This document shows positions 12,801 through 26,100 of a stretch of 64,000 nucleotides of DNA, in pieces. This DNA comes from Pegoplata infirma. Taxonomy: Eukaryota > Arthropoda > Insecta > Diptera > Anthomyiidae. The stretch spans positions 54,798,852 to 54,862,851 of the forward strand of contig OY992538.1 of the NCBI GenBank assembly GCA_963921195.1. The letters run 5' to 3'. The notes below the pieces were generated by a model. It did not search any database. It was not told the origin of the DNA and was given only the letters and a program-made list of their open reading frames with translations. A program made the translations under genes and the position numbers. Within the stretch, counting starts at the first letter, position 1; each line of letters starts with the position of its first letter.

Positions 12801-15800
12801 GCATTGTGGAGGGTATTCATAGATTCGGCAAATTCGAATTAACCTTTTCTACTTGTTTTTTTTTTTTTTTGATTTTACATTATTTTTTGCAATAATTTTT
12901 TATACATTCGGCAGTGACGAATTTCACTTTTTTACTTGTTTTTTTTTTTTTTTTAATGTCTTAATTTAACTTAATTTCCCAGTTCGACCCTCGTAGTAAA
13001 TTCAACATTTCTTCGATCTGCACTTTATTCAGAGAATTGAATTTCATCATTATTTCCGTTTTTAAAATACATAATACTATCATTGCCACAACTCTAAACG
13101 CATGTCACAAAAATCAACACAATTAACATTTATAATTATAAAATTTACTATGAAAATATTTTTCTTGATAATACATCAAGTAGCAGCTAAAGCTACAATA
13201 ACAAACAACAACAAAAAAAAATCAATTAAAATTTCCATTGAAGGTCACAGGATACGAAAGTTAAATGAAAGTAAAATATGTTTTGAATGACACTATTAAT
13301 TTTCTCATTTTAAGCATTCATAAGAACACACCTTAAAGAAAATTTAGTGGAAAATATATGCAGCTTAATTTTATACAAACATATACTTAGACTAATATAA
13401 TGTGTTTAGATGCAATTTTAAGAAAATTTTATGGGAAAAATTATTTAAACTGAAGAGAATTTAATAAACGAAATTATAGAGCTCATTATATTTGCGAAAC
13501 GTTATATTTTGATTTCAAAATACTTAAAAATTACATACTTTAATTCTAAGGCTATAATTTTTGTTTACAAATTAATTGACTCAATTAAAAATTTAATCAA
13601 AATTACAACTTTTAAAGATAAAACTTAATTTATTTTTGGTGAAACATATTACAAAAAATTTTAAAATTTAAGTTAAAGTGAAGTATTGCCTGACTTTCTA
13701 AACAATTCTGATGATGGAGTAATTGGACACCCGAAACGATGCACAGTGGGTTGAAACATATGTAAACTGGGGATTAATTCAGAAAAACCCTTTATTATTA
13801 ATATTTATATTTTTTAAACTAACTATACATTATTTAGTAAAAAAAAATTTTTACAAAAAAAAAAAAATTATAAAAAATATTTTTTATTAAAAAAGAAGAT
13901 ATAACCTTTTTATAAAAATTGACTCCTACCGCTCTAACTGCTCCAAGGGTACCCCAAGACTTTTCAAATGTGTGACCGACCCCAAATATTTTTTGAATCT
14001 CAACATTTTCTTAGAATATACCTACCCTCTATCTTTAACCCTTAAGGTGGTCCCCATACAACTATTTTTTATTTTTAATTTATTTTATGGAATCAGCTCC
14101 TACCGCTCACATGGTGCGTCTTAGAGTATTAATTAATAAGACCGATCCTCATTAATTTTTATCCCACCCAACATTTTTTTGGAACATACTTATATTTATA
14201 TTTTTATAAAATCTGCTCCTATAGCACTAACTGCTCCAAGGGTGCCCCTAGAGATGTGAATGTGTGACTGGTCCTAATATTTTTTCAACCCCAACATTTT
14301 CTTAGAATATACCTACCCTCTATCTTTAACCCTGAAGGTGGTCCCCATACAATTTTTTTTTTATTTTTAATAAATTTGTTTTATGAAATTAGCTTCTACC
14401 GCTCCCATGGTGCGTCGTAGAGTGGTATCCACTAAGACCGACCCCCATTAATTTTTACCCCCCCCCCCAACCAAATTTTTTTGGAACATACATATACCGT
14501 ATCTCCACTCGATAATGGGGCCCCCATACAAAATGCCATTTTTATAAAAATCGGCTCATACAGATCTAACTGCCCCAAGGGTGCCCCTAGAGATGTCGAA
14601 TGTGTGACCGGCCCCATATATTTTTCAACCCAAACAATTTCTTAGAATATACCTACCCTGTATCTTTAACCCTTAAGGTGGTCCCCATATAATTTTTTTT
14701 TTTTTATGAAATCATTTGCTACCGCTCCATGTGGCTCCTAGAGGGTGAAATGTAAGATCAACTATCATTATTTTTTCCCCACAACTTTTTTCAACATACG
14801 CACCCCGTATCTCCTCTAACTAAGGGGGCTCCCATAATGCCCTTTTTCAAATGTTTTTCAGCTTTTTTTAGCAACTGGAGTTCTTTCACAAAAATGTAAA
14901 TAAATAAAAAAACGCGGTGTTTCTGCAAAAGTTTTGTTTGAAATATATAAGCTAAAACACCATATTTAAAGAGCATTTAATAAAATTTGCTTGATCGCAA
15001 CCTGAAATTTGTTGAAATTTGATATTTATATCGAAAATACCTCAAATATGGAGCACTTTTTAAAGAAATATTAAAAATATTTGCAAAACATTTATCTAAG
15101 AAAAATGAATGTAATTATGTAGCCAAATACCTAAAGTTGATGGTTCCATTTTAATATATTTACTTTTAGAAAGCTTAATAAGAATTATCAGCACTCGAAA
15201 TATCTCAATTTTCACTTTTAGGCACGGCACGTAAAATTTTGAAAAATTATTTGACTTAGACAGCTCACAGTCATTAGAATAATTTACGCAAAATAAATGT
15301 TTTTGGCAAATAGTGATGTAGAATTTAATTACCTTTCACCCAGTACCAAACACGAATGTGTAGGATAAAGTTCAGCTGTTGAATTAATCCTCACTTTTGG
15401 TACATTTCAACCCTCTGTGCGATGTCGTTCCTACGAGAGAATTTTTCTTTTATTAGAAGAAAAAAAAACAAGTAAACAAGTAGAAAAGTTAAATTCGACT
15501 TGACCGAATCTATGAATACCCTCCACAATGCCATTTTTAAAGGGTAGGACGTCAAAAAAATTAACAATTTTGATTAGAATATTTTATTTTGAGTAATAAC
15601 TTATTTTGTCATTTTTGTAAAAAAAAAAAGAAAAATTACTAATTTTTTTTTTGGAGTATAAATTTTTTTTCGAGTGTAAAATTTTTTTTTAGTTTAAAAA
15701 TATTTTTGAGTGACAAAAATACTTTGTAAAGTAATTTTGTGACTTAACAATGAAAGCTTGGTTTTTTAAAGCTCGGTTTTTTCAACACGCGAATTTAAAG

Positions 15801-17058
15801 TGAAACCAATCTGGAATTTACGGTTTTGCTAAAAACTTTTGAACCACTCTACTGATTTGGCTGAAATTCAACACGAACCAGAGCAGGGGAACGACAAATA
15901 TATTTATATGTCAAGCTTCAGCACCCTCAGAATTATCTTTCGAAAGATAGCGTGTTTTTTATCTCGTAAATTGGAGAAAAACACTTGACGAAATTCACTC
16001 TTTTGCTTATAATTTTTGAACCATTCGACCGATTTCGCTGAATTGCAATACCAACCTGACTAGGTAAATGACCAACATATATGGCAAACTTCAAGAGCCT
16101 GCAAAAAGTCTTTCAAAAGTAAGCGTGTTTTCAATAGACAGATGGACATCGCTAGATCGTCTTAAAACCGATCGAGGATCATGAACCAATATTTCGAGGT
16201 GTTACAAACGGAATGGCAAACTTAAATATACCCTCTACACTCAAAAAAAAAAACCCTTGTAAAATAACAAGAAAAACTGTTATTTTTTGCTACAGCCTAT
16301 TTGACAAGATTTCCTTGTAATTTTATAAGCTTTTTACCAAAATTTTGTTATTTTACAAACTTATTACAAACAAGTAGAAAAGTTAAATTCGACTTGGCCG
16401 AATCTATGAATACCCTCCACAATGCCCATTTTAAGTGATAGTAAATTTTCTAACGTGAAAAAAATAGCAGTTTTGATTAGAAATATTTTATTTTGCGTAA
16501 AAAAATTTTTTTTTTAGTAATTTTTGAAAAAAAAAAAAATAATTTACTAATTTTTTTTTTTTGAGTGTAAAATTTTTTTTGAGTGTAAAATTTTTTTCGA
16601 GTGTATTTTTTTTTTTTTGTTTTGGTATAAAAATATTTTTGAGTGACAAAAATACGTTTTAAAATATTTTTGTGACTTACCAATGTTTTTAAAACAGGTT
16701 TAACGGGTTTTCAACACGTGAATTTAAGGTGACGCTAATCTGAAATTCACGGTTTTGCTAATAACTTTTGAACCACTGGACCCATTTGGCTGAAATTCAA
16801 TACGAACTAGGCTGGAGGAACGAAAAATATATATGCCAAGCTTCAGCATCCTCAGAATTGCTTTTCAAAAGTTATAGTGCTTTTTATCTCATAAATTCAC
16901 GAAAAACCCTTGCCGAAATTCAGTCTTTTGCTCATAACTTTTGAACCACTGGACCGATTTCGCTGGATTGCAATACCAACCTGACCAGGTAAATGCCCAA
17001 CATATATGCCAAACTTCAGGAGCCTCCGTAAAGTCTTTCAAAAGTTAGCGTGTTTTCA

Positions 17059-17120
<62 letters not shown>

Positions 17121-20100
17121 GGACAGACGGACGGACGGACGGACGGACGGACGGACGGACGGACGGACGGACGGACGGACATCGCTAGATCGTCTTAAAA
17201 TCGATCGAGGATCATGAATATATATACTTTATGGGGTTCTAGACCAATATTTCGAGGTGTTACAAACGGAATGACAAACTTATATATACCCTCTATCACT
17301 AGAGTGGAGGGTATAAAAAATTGTAAATTTACAAGATTTTTACCAATAAAATTGTAAACTTACAAGGAGGTTTCGTAACTTTACTAGATTTTTTGCTACC
17401 TCCTATTTTATGAGAATTTCTAGTAAAAATTACGAGCTTTTTGTAATTTTACAAGTTTTTTACCAATAAAATTTTAAATTTACAACTTTTTTGATGCAAT
17501 AAAACTTTCAAGGAATTCTCATAAGTTTAAGTTTTTTTTTTTTTTAAAAAACATTGAAATTTGTAAAATTAAAAAAAAAAATGTAAATTTACAAAAAAAA
17601 TATAAATTTTGATAAAAAAAAATTGTTAAAAAACAAGAAAAACTGTCAAATATTGGTAAAATGGGATTACGAAAATTTTTCTAGTAATTTGGCAAGTTTT
17701 TTTGTGTGTATCACTAGACTAGAGGGTATAAAAAATTAAATTCGGCCTTGGCGAATGTATTGATACCCTCCCCATTGCCAAAAAGAGTTTTTGGGAAGCA
17801 AAATATTTTTTTAAACAAAAAAAAAATTCGCGGAAAAAAATGTTTGGCGAACAAAAAAAAATCCGCGAAATGTTTTTTGTTAAAAATATGTTTGTGCTTG
17901 TATAAATCGAACTCGGTGTCCTATTTTGTTCACATTTGTCAACTAGCAACCGAATTATGGCATTTTATATTTTTAGATTATGTTGAAATATTTAAATTTT
18001 GCTGGCTATCCATACATTTTCATTCAAAACTTTTAAACCGCTGAACCGATTTCGCTCAAATGTCATACCAAACTGATGAATTTTATAAAAAAATATGGGC
18101 AAACACCAAAGTTATAAAGAATTTTATGAAACTACGCCTAAAATTCCCCTTGTTCAGGCATAGGAAAAAAGCGAGGCGTAGGAAAAAACCGAGGCGTAGG
18201 AAAAACCGAAATTTTAGCCAAATTTGAAATAGCAATATATTGAAAACTGTTCTACTGATTTGAATTTTTTTTTCGATATTCGTTTTCAATTTTTTTTTGT
18301 CGGTGGCCACCGATGGGTCTTAATTTTGAATCTAAAAATTTTGGCATCTCGTATCTCGGTAAATTTTGCCGACACAACAAAAAACATACCTGAAAGTTCT
18401 CCGATTAATAGTTATACCCTACACCACACTGTGGTACAGGGTATAATGAGTTTGTGCTGATGTTTGTAACTACCCGAAATATTGGTCCTAGACCCACCCT
18501 TAAGTATACCGATCGACTCAGAATCACTTTTTGAGTCGATTTAGCGATGTCCGTCCGTCCGTCTGCCCATGTAGACGGTGTAAACACGATACAGGTCACA
18601 ATTTTTAACCAATTGACTTGAAGTTTGAGACTTAAGCCTTTTTTGAAATTGAAAAAAATCGGTCCATATTTAGACCTAGCCCCCATACTAAGGTCCTCTT
18701 TAGTGTTGGCTCAAATGACTATAATAACCGTGTTGTAATAGGTATCATTTCGAAATTTGGCAGGTAAACGTGTTTTGTCTTCACAAATCACCATTCCGAA
18801 TTTTAAAGGAATCGGAGCAGTTCTTCATGTAGCCCCCATACAAACCACCTTCCCGATTTTCACATAAATCTCTCAAATTTCATGAAAATAGAAAATATTT
18901 AATTAAAATTTTGTTTTTGTATATTAAACGCGTACTTAAGTAACCTTATCAAATCTGATAATCATCGGACCAGTTTTGGACTTAGGCCCCTTGTGAAAAT
19001 TTCACCCGATATTCAGTTAAAGCAGTTTATTATTAACAAATAGAACCCTGTTTCACTCAAATTTGATTTGTGAGTGTTTTTTACACTTTTTAAAGATTTG
19101 ACAAAATATAGATCTAATCGGTCCATCGGACCCATTTTCCGGAAAACTCTGGTGTAGGGTATTATATGGTCGGTCTTGACCGACTATAATTTTCTTACTT
19201 GTTTTTTTTTTTTGGCCTTTGGGCTCAGAAGAATTTGGAATATAAAAAGTCGAATGGCAAAAAAAAAAAAACATTTTTTTGTTATGATATCATTATGGGT
19301 TATTGGTTAAAATTTTTTTTGAGACCAAATGTCTCCGAATCTGAAACTTTTGTTTTATGAAAAATGTGTCACAACCTATGACCTTTTTTATACAAAAATT
19401 TCCCACCATCTTAGATCTTTTTTTCTCAGAATCAGAGACCTTTGCTGTAGAAAAAAAGGTTTAAGAATCTCCTTTTCTATACGAAAAATGAATCTCAGAC
19501 TTTTTCTATAAGGAAAATGTATCAGAGTCTGAGACTTTTCTATACGAAAAATATTAGAGAATCTTTAACTTTTTCACAATGTGAAAAATGTCTTAAAATC
19601 TGAAAACTTTTTTAAGACTTGTAGCAATTTCAACATTTAAAAAAGTTTCGCAGAATTCTTAGAATCGGAGACGTTTAATAGAATCTGAAATTTTTTCTTA
19701 ATGAAAAATGTCTTAGAATCTGAGATTTTTTTTTACGAAAAATGTCTTAGAATCTGAGATTGTTCTATACGAAAAATATCCTAGAATCTGCTAATTTTTC
19801 TAAATGAAAAATGTCTCAAAATCTGCTACTTTTTCTATACAAAAAATGTCTCAAAATCTGAGACTTTTTCTTTACGATAAATGTCTCAGAATCTGAGACT
19901 TTTCCCATACGACAAATGTCTTAAAATCAACTGGATCCAAACCGATTGGGTCCTAAAATGTGTAAGAAACAAAATTGAAATACTGTGTTTCCCATTTTTG
20001 TTTCCCATTTTCAAATTCATATAGACATTGAAAAAAAAATTTAGTAGATTTTATGACTCTCTAAACACCTTATTAAAGGACAAGATAACATAGACACACT

Positions 20101-23100
20101 AGCACACGAGCACACTTTACAACATAGATATTTTACATACAAACTAATAAATATATATGTAGTAGTATATCCATTACACATTGTAGGTCGAGAGTTGTGT
20201 CGTAAGGGCATGTATTTATGTAAGGACAGGCAAATATGTAAATTTTCATATGTTTACGCTAAGTTATACCCTGTGCATTAAGGTGGAACTAAACATTAAT
20301 TTAAACTTTGAATTTTCATCTTATTTCCGGATGAAATATAAGGACAATTCAAACAAGTAAAAGAATTAAATTCGGCCAAATTTGTGGGTATTCACAAAGT
20401 TTTTATACCCTCCAACCACAGTATGGGGGTATACTCACTAGACTGCCCAGAAAAAAACAAAGTTGTTATTTTCTTGGGGGATACCTGCGAATTTTGTTCC
20501 TTTTTGTGCAAAAAAATTTCGGTTTTTTTTTGGGATTTTTAAAATAATATCTAGAGGTCGCGATCTCGCGTTTTATAACGATTTATTTTTTTTGAGTTTT
20601 TTATTATTTTAAATTGTTAAATATGATTAATATGATAAAATATTAATAATTTCAGACAAAAAAAAAAATAAATTAAAAATTAAATATCGCTCATTCCATG
20701 AGATGTCTCCCAGCATCTAATCAAATGTTCTTTAATTTATTTGAAATTTCGCACACAGGTACACTATGGAGCAATTAAAATAAATTCGTTTTTAGTTTCG
20801 CGAAAATCCACGAATTCGCGAACGCGAATATATTCGCGAATTCACGGATTTTCTCGGAACTAACAACTGATTTATTTTAATAGCTTCATAGTGTTCATGT
20901 GTGCAAAATTTCAAATAAATTAAGGAACATTTGATTAGATGCTGGGAGACATCTCATGGAATGAGCGATATTTAATTTTTAATTTAATTTTTTTTTGTCT
21001 GAAATTATTAATATTTTATCATATTAATCATATTTAACAATTTAAAATAATAAAAAACTCAAAAAAAATAAATCGTTATAAAACGCGAGATCGCGACCTC
21101 TAGATATTATTTTAAAAATCCCAAAAAAAAACCGAAATTTTTTTGCACAAAAAGGAACAAAATTTGCAGGTATCCCCCAAGAAAATAAAAACTTCGCTTT
21201 TTTTCTGGGCAGTCTAATACTCACTTTGTCATTCCGTTTGTAACGCATCGAAATATCGGTCTGGGACCCCATAAAGTATATATATTATTGATCCATGATC
21301 GATTCTAAGACATTCTGTGAATGTCCGTCCGTCCGTCCGTCTGTCTGTCTGTAGATGGCACGATGCAGTCCAAAATAAAAGAGCTAGCGTCCTGCAATTT
21401 GGCATGAATATGTCTTATGGTCCTAGGCAGGTTAAGTTCGTAAATGGGCAAAATCGGCCCAGGGGGAAAAAAGTTCCCCCTTGAAGAACTAAACCAACCT
21501 CTGAAAAAATACACTTGTTTTCAATGTTTTTTTGTAATTTTGTTAAATAAATGAAACATTTGGTATATTTATCGGGATGGGTGCTCTCAACGGCCCCACT
21601 GACCCTCATCCCCCCCCCCCAAAAAAAAACAAACGCCCCTGACAATTTTTTTTTTTTAATTTTTTTACATTTTGGAGGGTATAAAAGATTCGGCACAGCC
21701 GAATTTAACACTCTCACTTGTTTTTTTTTTTTGTTGGAGAGCGGTCGAAAGGGGTTATTGGGGTACACCATTTTCCTCGCTGTAAATGTTTAAAAATTTA
21801 TTTATTCTGCTTTTTGCACATAACACAGAAAATAAAACCGTCAAATTAAAATCAACTAAACATGATATCAACCACAAATTTAGTAAAAACGGCCGCCTGT
21901 TAGTCCATAATACAAAACTTAGATTTTGATTTCAACATACTCATTGTCAGTCAAGTAATTTTATTTCAAAATTCTTTTATAATGTCAATAAATGAACAGT
22001 TCATGCGAATAAGGACGAATAGACCATTTGTATAATTTTACAAATGACGATAAAAACGCAGGAAACGGTTTAAAACTTATATTTTTGTGAACTTTTTTGC
22101 ATTGATGGATTAGTGCATTATTCAAAAATGTTGGAAAAAATATTAGTTTTTAGCCGTTTCCTGCGTTTTTATCGTCATATGTAAAATAATACAAATGGTC
22201 TATTCGTCCTTATTCGCATGAACTGTTCAAATAATGTTTGTGTTTGTTAAATTTCTTTGTTGAAAAGGAAATTTCGTTTGTCAGATCAACAAATTGTGTT
22301 TGTTGAATTTCTTTGTTAAAAAAAAAACAAAATTCTTTTTTCGCCAATCAAAATTTACAAACGTTTGCTGATATTACAAATTTCCGTTAGGGGCACTTTC
22401 AGTGAAAAAATTAATTGTATTCACAAATATGGGGGTCAATATAACAATTCGTTTTTTCTGTGAAGTAATACAATTTTATCATTATTTAAATACATTTTTA
22501 ATATTCACGCCCACAAAAGGGCCTGACCAAAATAACGACATGTTCTAATCCGCTGAGTCCAAGTATAGAACTTTGAACGTCTTTTGGCTGAAAAAGGTTC
22601 ATTTCTTTAAAATATTATAAAAAAAACTGTAAAAAATTGAGTTTTTTTAGAGATTATTTTAGTTCTTCAAGGGGGAAATTTATTTCCCATTTTCGGATTT
22701 TACCAATCTTTAAACTTAACCAGTTTATAACCATAAGACATATTCATGCAAACCTTGAGGCATGACTGGCAGACGGACGGACGGACCAACGGACGGACAG
22801 ACGTTTATCGCTAGTATGTTTTAGAATTTATCACTGATCAATATGGTCGAAAATGTCTAAAAATCTGAGAAATTTTCTACTTATATGAAAAAATGTCTCA
22901 GAATCTGAGATTTTTTCTATTGAAAGAAGGTCTCAAAATCTAAGACTTCTTCTATAGCAAAAATGTCGCAGAATTTAAGACATTTAATATAGGAAAAATG
23001 TCTCAGAATATGACATTTGTTCTATAGAAAAAAATTCTCAGAATCTGAGACTTTTTCTTTAGGAAAAATGTCTCAGAATCTGAGACTTTTTCTATAGGAA

Positions 23101-26100
23101 AAATGTCTCAGACTTTTTCTATAGGAAAAATGTCTCAGAATCTGAGATTTTTTCTATGAATCTGAGACTTTTTCTATAGGAAAAATGTCTCAGAATCTAA
23201 GACTTTTTCTTTAGGAAAAATGTCTCAGAATCTGAGACTTTTTCTTTAGGAAAAATATCTCAATATCTGAGACTTTTTCTTTAGCAAAAATGTCTCTGAG
23301 ACTTTTTCTGTATGAAAAATGTCTTAAATTCTAAAACTTTATTTATAGAAAAATGTGTCATAGTCTGAGACTTTTGCTTTAGGAAAAATGTCTCAGACTC
23401 TGAGAATTTTTTATAAAAGAAAAGTCTCAGAATTTAAAACGTTTTCTATGAAAAAAATCTCATAGAAAAATCTCATAGAAAAATCTCACAGAGTCTGAGA
23501 CTTTTTCTATAGGAAAAATGTATCAAAATCTGAGACTTTCTATAGAAAATATGTCACAGAATCTGAGATTTTTTTCTATAGGAAAAATTTTTCAGAATCT
23601 GAGACTTTTTCTGTAAGAAAAATTTCTCAGAATCTAAGATTTTTTTATAGAGAAAATGTTCCAGAATCTAAGAATTTTTCCGTAGGAAAATGTCTCAAAA
23701 TCTGATATAATTTCTACAAGAAAAATGTCTCAGAATTTGACACATTTTCTATAGGAAAAATGTCTCAGAATTTGAGACATTTTGTATGGGAAAATTGAGA
23801 CTTTTTCTATAAAAAAAAATCTCAGAATTTGTGACATTTTCTAGGAAATATGCCTTAGAATCTGAGATTTCTTCTATAGAAAAAATTTCTCAGAATCTGT
23901 GAAATTTTCTTTAGGAAATACATGTGTCTCAGAATCTGTATTTTCTTCTACAGGAAAAAATTCTCACAATCTGAGTCTTTTTCTACAGAAAAAATTTCTC
24001 AGAATCTGAGAATTTCTTTATATGAAAATGTTCCAGAACCTAAGATTTTTTTGTATATTAATAATGTCTCAGAATCTGATCCTTTTTAGTTCAAGGGAAA
24101 GACGAAATTGTAAATTAAAAATAAGAAAAATTTGGCGCCCTCTGCGAAAAAAATTCTGGATACGCCCCTGGTGTGGTTAGAGCTGCATGGAATTCAACTC
24201 TAGGTTTCAAAGAAGCGGCGAAGAACTGCTGTAAATGGTGTAAATAGAAAAACTTTATTTTTTGACTGGCTTGAAATTCAAACAAAAAGTTATTCACTTA
24301 TAGTAGTGCTACTCTACTACAATAATAGCTGGCCGTTGATTGCCAGTTATTTAGAGGAATAAAATCATTAATATACAAAATTTATTCACATAGGAAACGA
24401 ATTTGCTTAATTTCAACTGAAGTTAAGTTTATGCAGCAAATATTTAGGTAACACAACTTAAGTTTAGTTGTCACAAATAAATATCAGCATTCATATGCAC
24501 TCAAAAAAAAAACAAGAAAAACTTGTTATTTTTATTTTTTGTTATCTCCTATTTGACAAGAATTCCTTGTAAATTTACAAGCTTTTTACTAATAAAATTG
24601 AAAATTTACAAATTTTTTGACGAGATAGAACTTACAATGAGGTTTCGTGACTTTACTACATTTTTGCTACCTACTATTTGACTCCTAGTAAAAGTTACGA
24701 GCTTTTTTGTTATTTTACAAGCTTTTTTTCAATAATATTGTAAAATTACAACTTTTTTTGGCGCAATAAAACTTACAAAAAATTCTTGTGAATTTACTAG
24801 ATTTTTTTGTAAAAAAAACCTTGGAAATTTGTAAAATTACAAAAAAAAAAATTGTAAAATTACCAAAAATAAATTAAAATTTCGATCGAAATTTTTTTTT
24901 TAAAAACAAGAAAAACTGTCAAATATTGGTAAAATGGGATTACAAGACTTTTTCTAGAAATTTAACAAGGTTTTTAATGGAAACCATCATAATATTTGAT
25001 TGTCTTAACGGATACGGTAGCAGAAATTGAATTCTGAGTTGGTACAACTGAAAAATTCAGTTGGTACAACTAAAAAATTCAGTTGGAAATTTCTTTTTCT
25101 CTGTGTTTTTTTAGGATTAACACCCAGGATAAGGCTTAACATAAAGTAGTCATTCTTTTAAAATTCTGTTATTAGTTTCATGTTTGTTCATCTGCGTGCT
25201 GTTAAATACATTTTAACACAATTTTACTAACATTGTACTACGATGTTGTTTTAGTTGCTCTTGTATGTGATTTTGTATAATTTTTTACACTTATTTTTTA
25301 GTTCGAAAAATGTTAATTATACCTACATATTTTATCATACATACATCCATACAACCCAAAACTAAAGTACCTTTTACCAAATAAATACAATTAGTTGTTT
25401 TGAGAATCCTTGTTCAATGTTCCCAAAAAAAAACATGTATTTGCCACATTTTTAATTTTGGGGAAAATATATTTGTAAGTTTGAATTTTGGCCTAAAATC
25501 GATTGTAATTGGTTGTGCGTGAATGGTAATAATCAAATACTGTTAGTTAACAATGTTAGTTTTATATTTTTTTGCAGGAAATTAAAACTTGAACATTTTC
25601 AAGGTTTTTTTTTTGGAAATGTGTAATCCTATTTTAATGGCTTAAAATTTATGAAATACATAAGTATTTAAGCAAAGTTTTTAGAAAAAGGTCAATTAAA
25701 ATTCGAAAAAATTTAAATTACTAATTCGATTTCAAATATTATTTAAAATTTTGTTAGCTTCCCAGCAAAAACTGGGTAATGAGTTGTAAAAAGTAATCAT
25801 TACCAAGTTCATTATTTATAATTTGTCTCACTCCGTTGTTAAAATAAGTAGTGTTTCATTCAAAAAGTAACTACTAATTAACATTTGTTTCGGATAACAA
25901 ACCCAATTACTACACTCAAAAGAAAGCCTCTATCAAAAAATATGTAAAATGACTTTCAATTTGATTAAGCAAACTTTCATCAGATTTTTCTGCTAGAATG
26001 TAAATTTTTACTAAAATCTCTGCCATTCAGTTTTACAAACTAACAGCAGTTTTACTGCGCTTTTACTGATTGTGTTTGCAGAATTTCAAAATATTTTTGA

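Larger units (their letters stand above)
9367..12855 (-). repeat. mini-me-like repeat (reverse), interrupted by nested elements
   Basis: Begins TATACCCTCCACTCTAGTGA and ends CCTTTTCTACTTG, the reverse of 4908-6046. GTCC/GTCT tract at 10600-10629. The elements 9469-10550 and 10957-12550 split it. With these removed the remaining parts line up in order with the uninterrupted copies. Confidence 0.7.
16238..17708 (+). mobile_element. TA-insertion element, CACTCAAAAAAA ends
   Basis: TA at 16236-16237 and 17709-17710; ends CACTCAAAAAAAAAAAC and TTTTTTTGTGTG. The body consists of repeats of TTACAAG/CTTGTAA-type sequence with poly-T. The site is CCCTC-TA-TCACTAG of a mini-me-like repeat, whose uninterrupted form is seen at 6017-6030 and 17290-17303. 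A related copy is at 24498-24977. It is itself interrupted by 16371-17316. Confidence 0.78.
15476..17731 (+). repeat. mini-me-like repeat interrupted by a TA element
   Basis: Starts CAAGTAGAAAAGTTAAATTC (15478) and reads to ATATACCCTC (16235), then resumes TCACTAGACTAGAGGGTATA at 17711 after the TA element 16238-17708. Its GACA tract has decayed to a few units (16137-16148), in contrast to the inner copy 16371-17316. Confidence 0.7.

Noticed and set aside
18405..18686. Frame with [16 protein letters not shown] sequence
   Set aside because: Translation of a mini-me-like repeat; the DGRTD motif comes from the GTCC/GTCT tract and occurs in many such copies.
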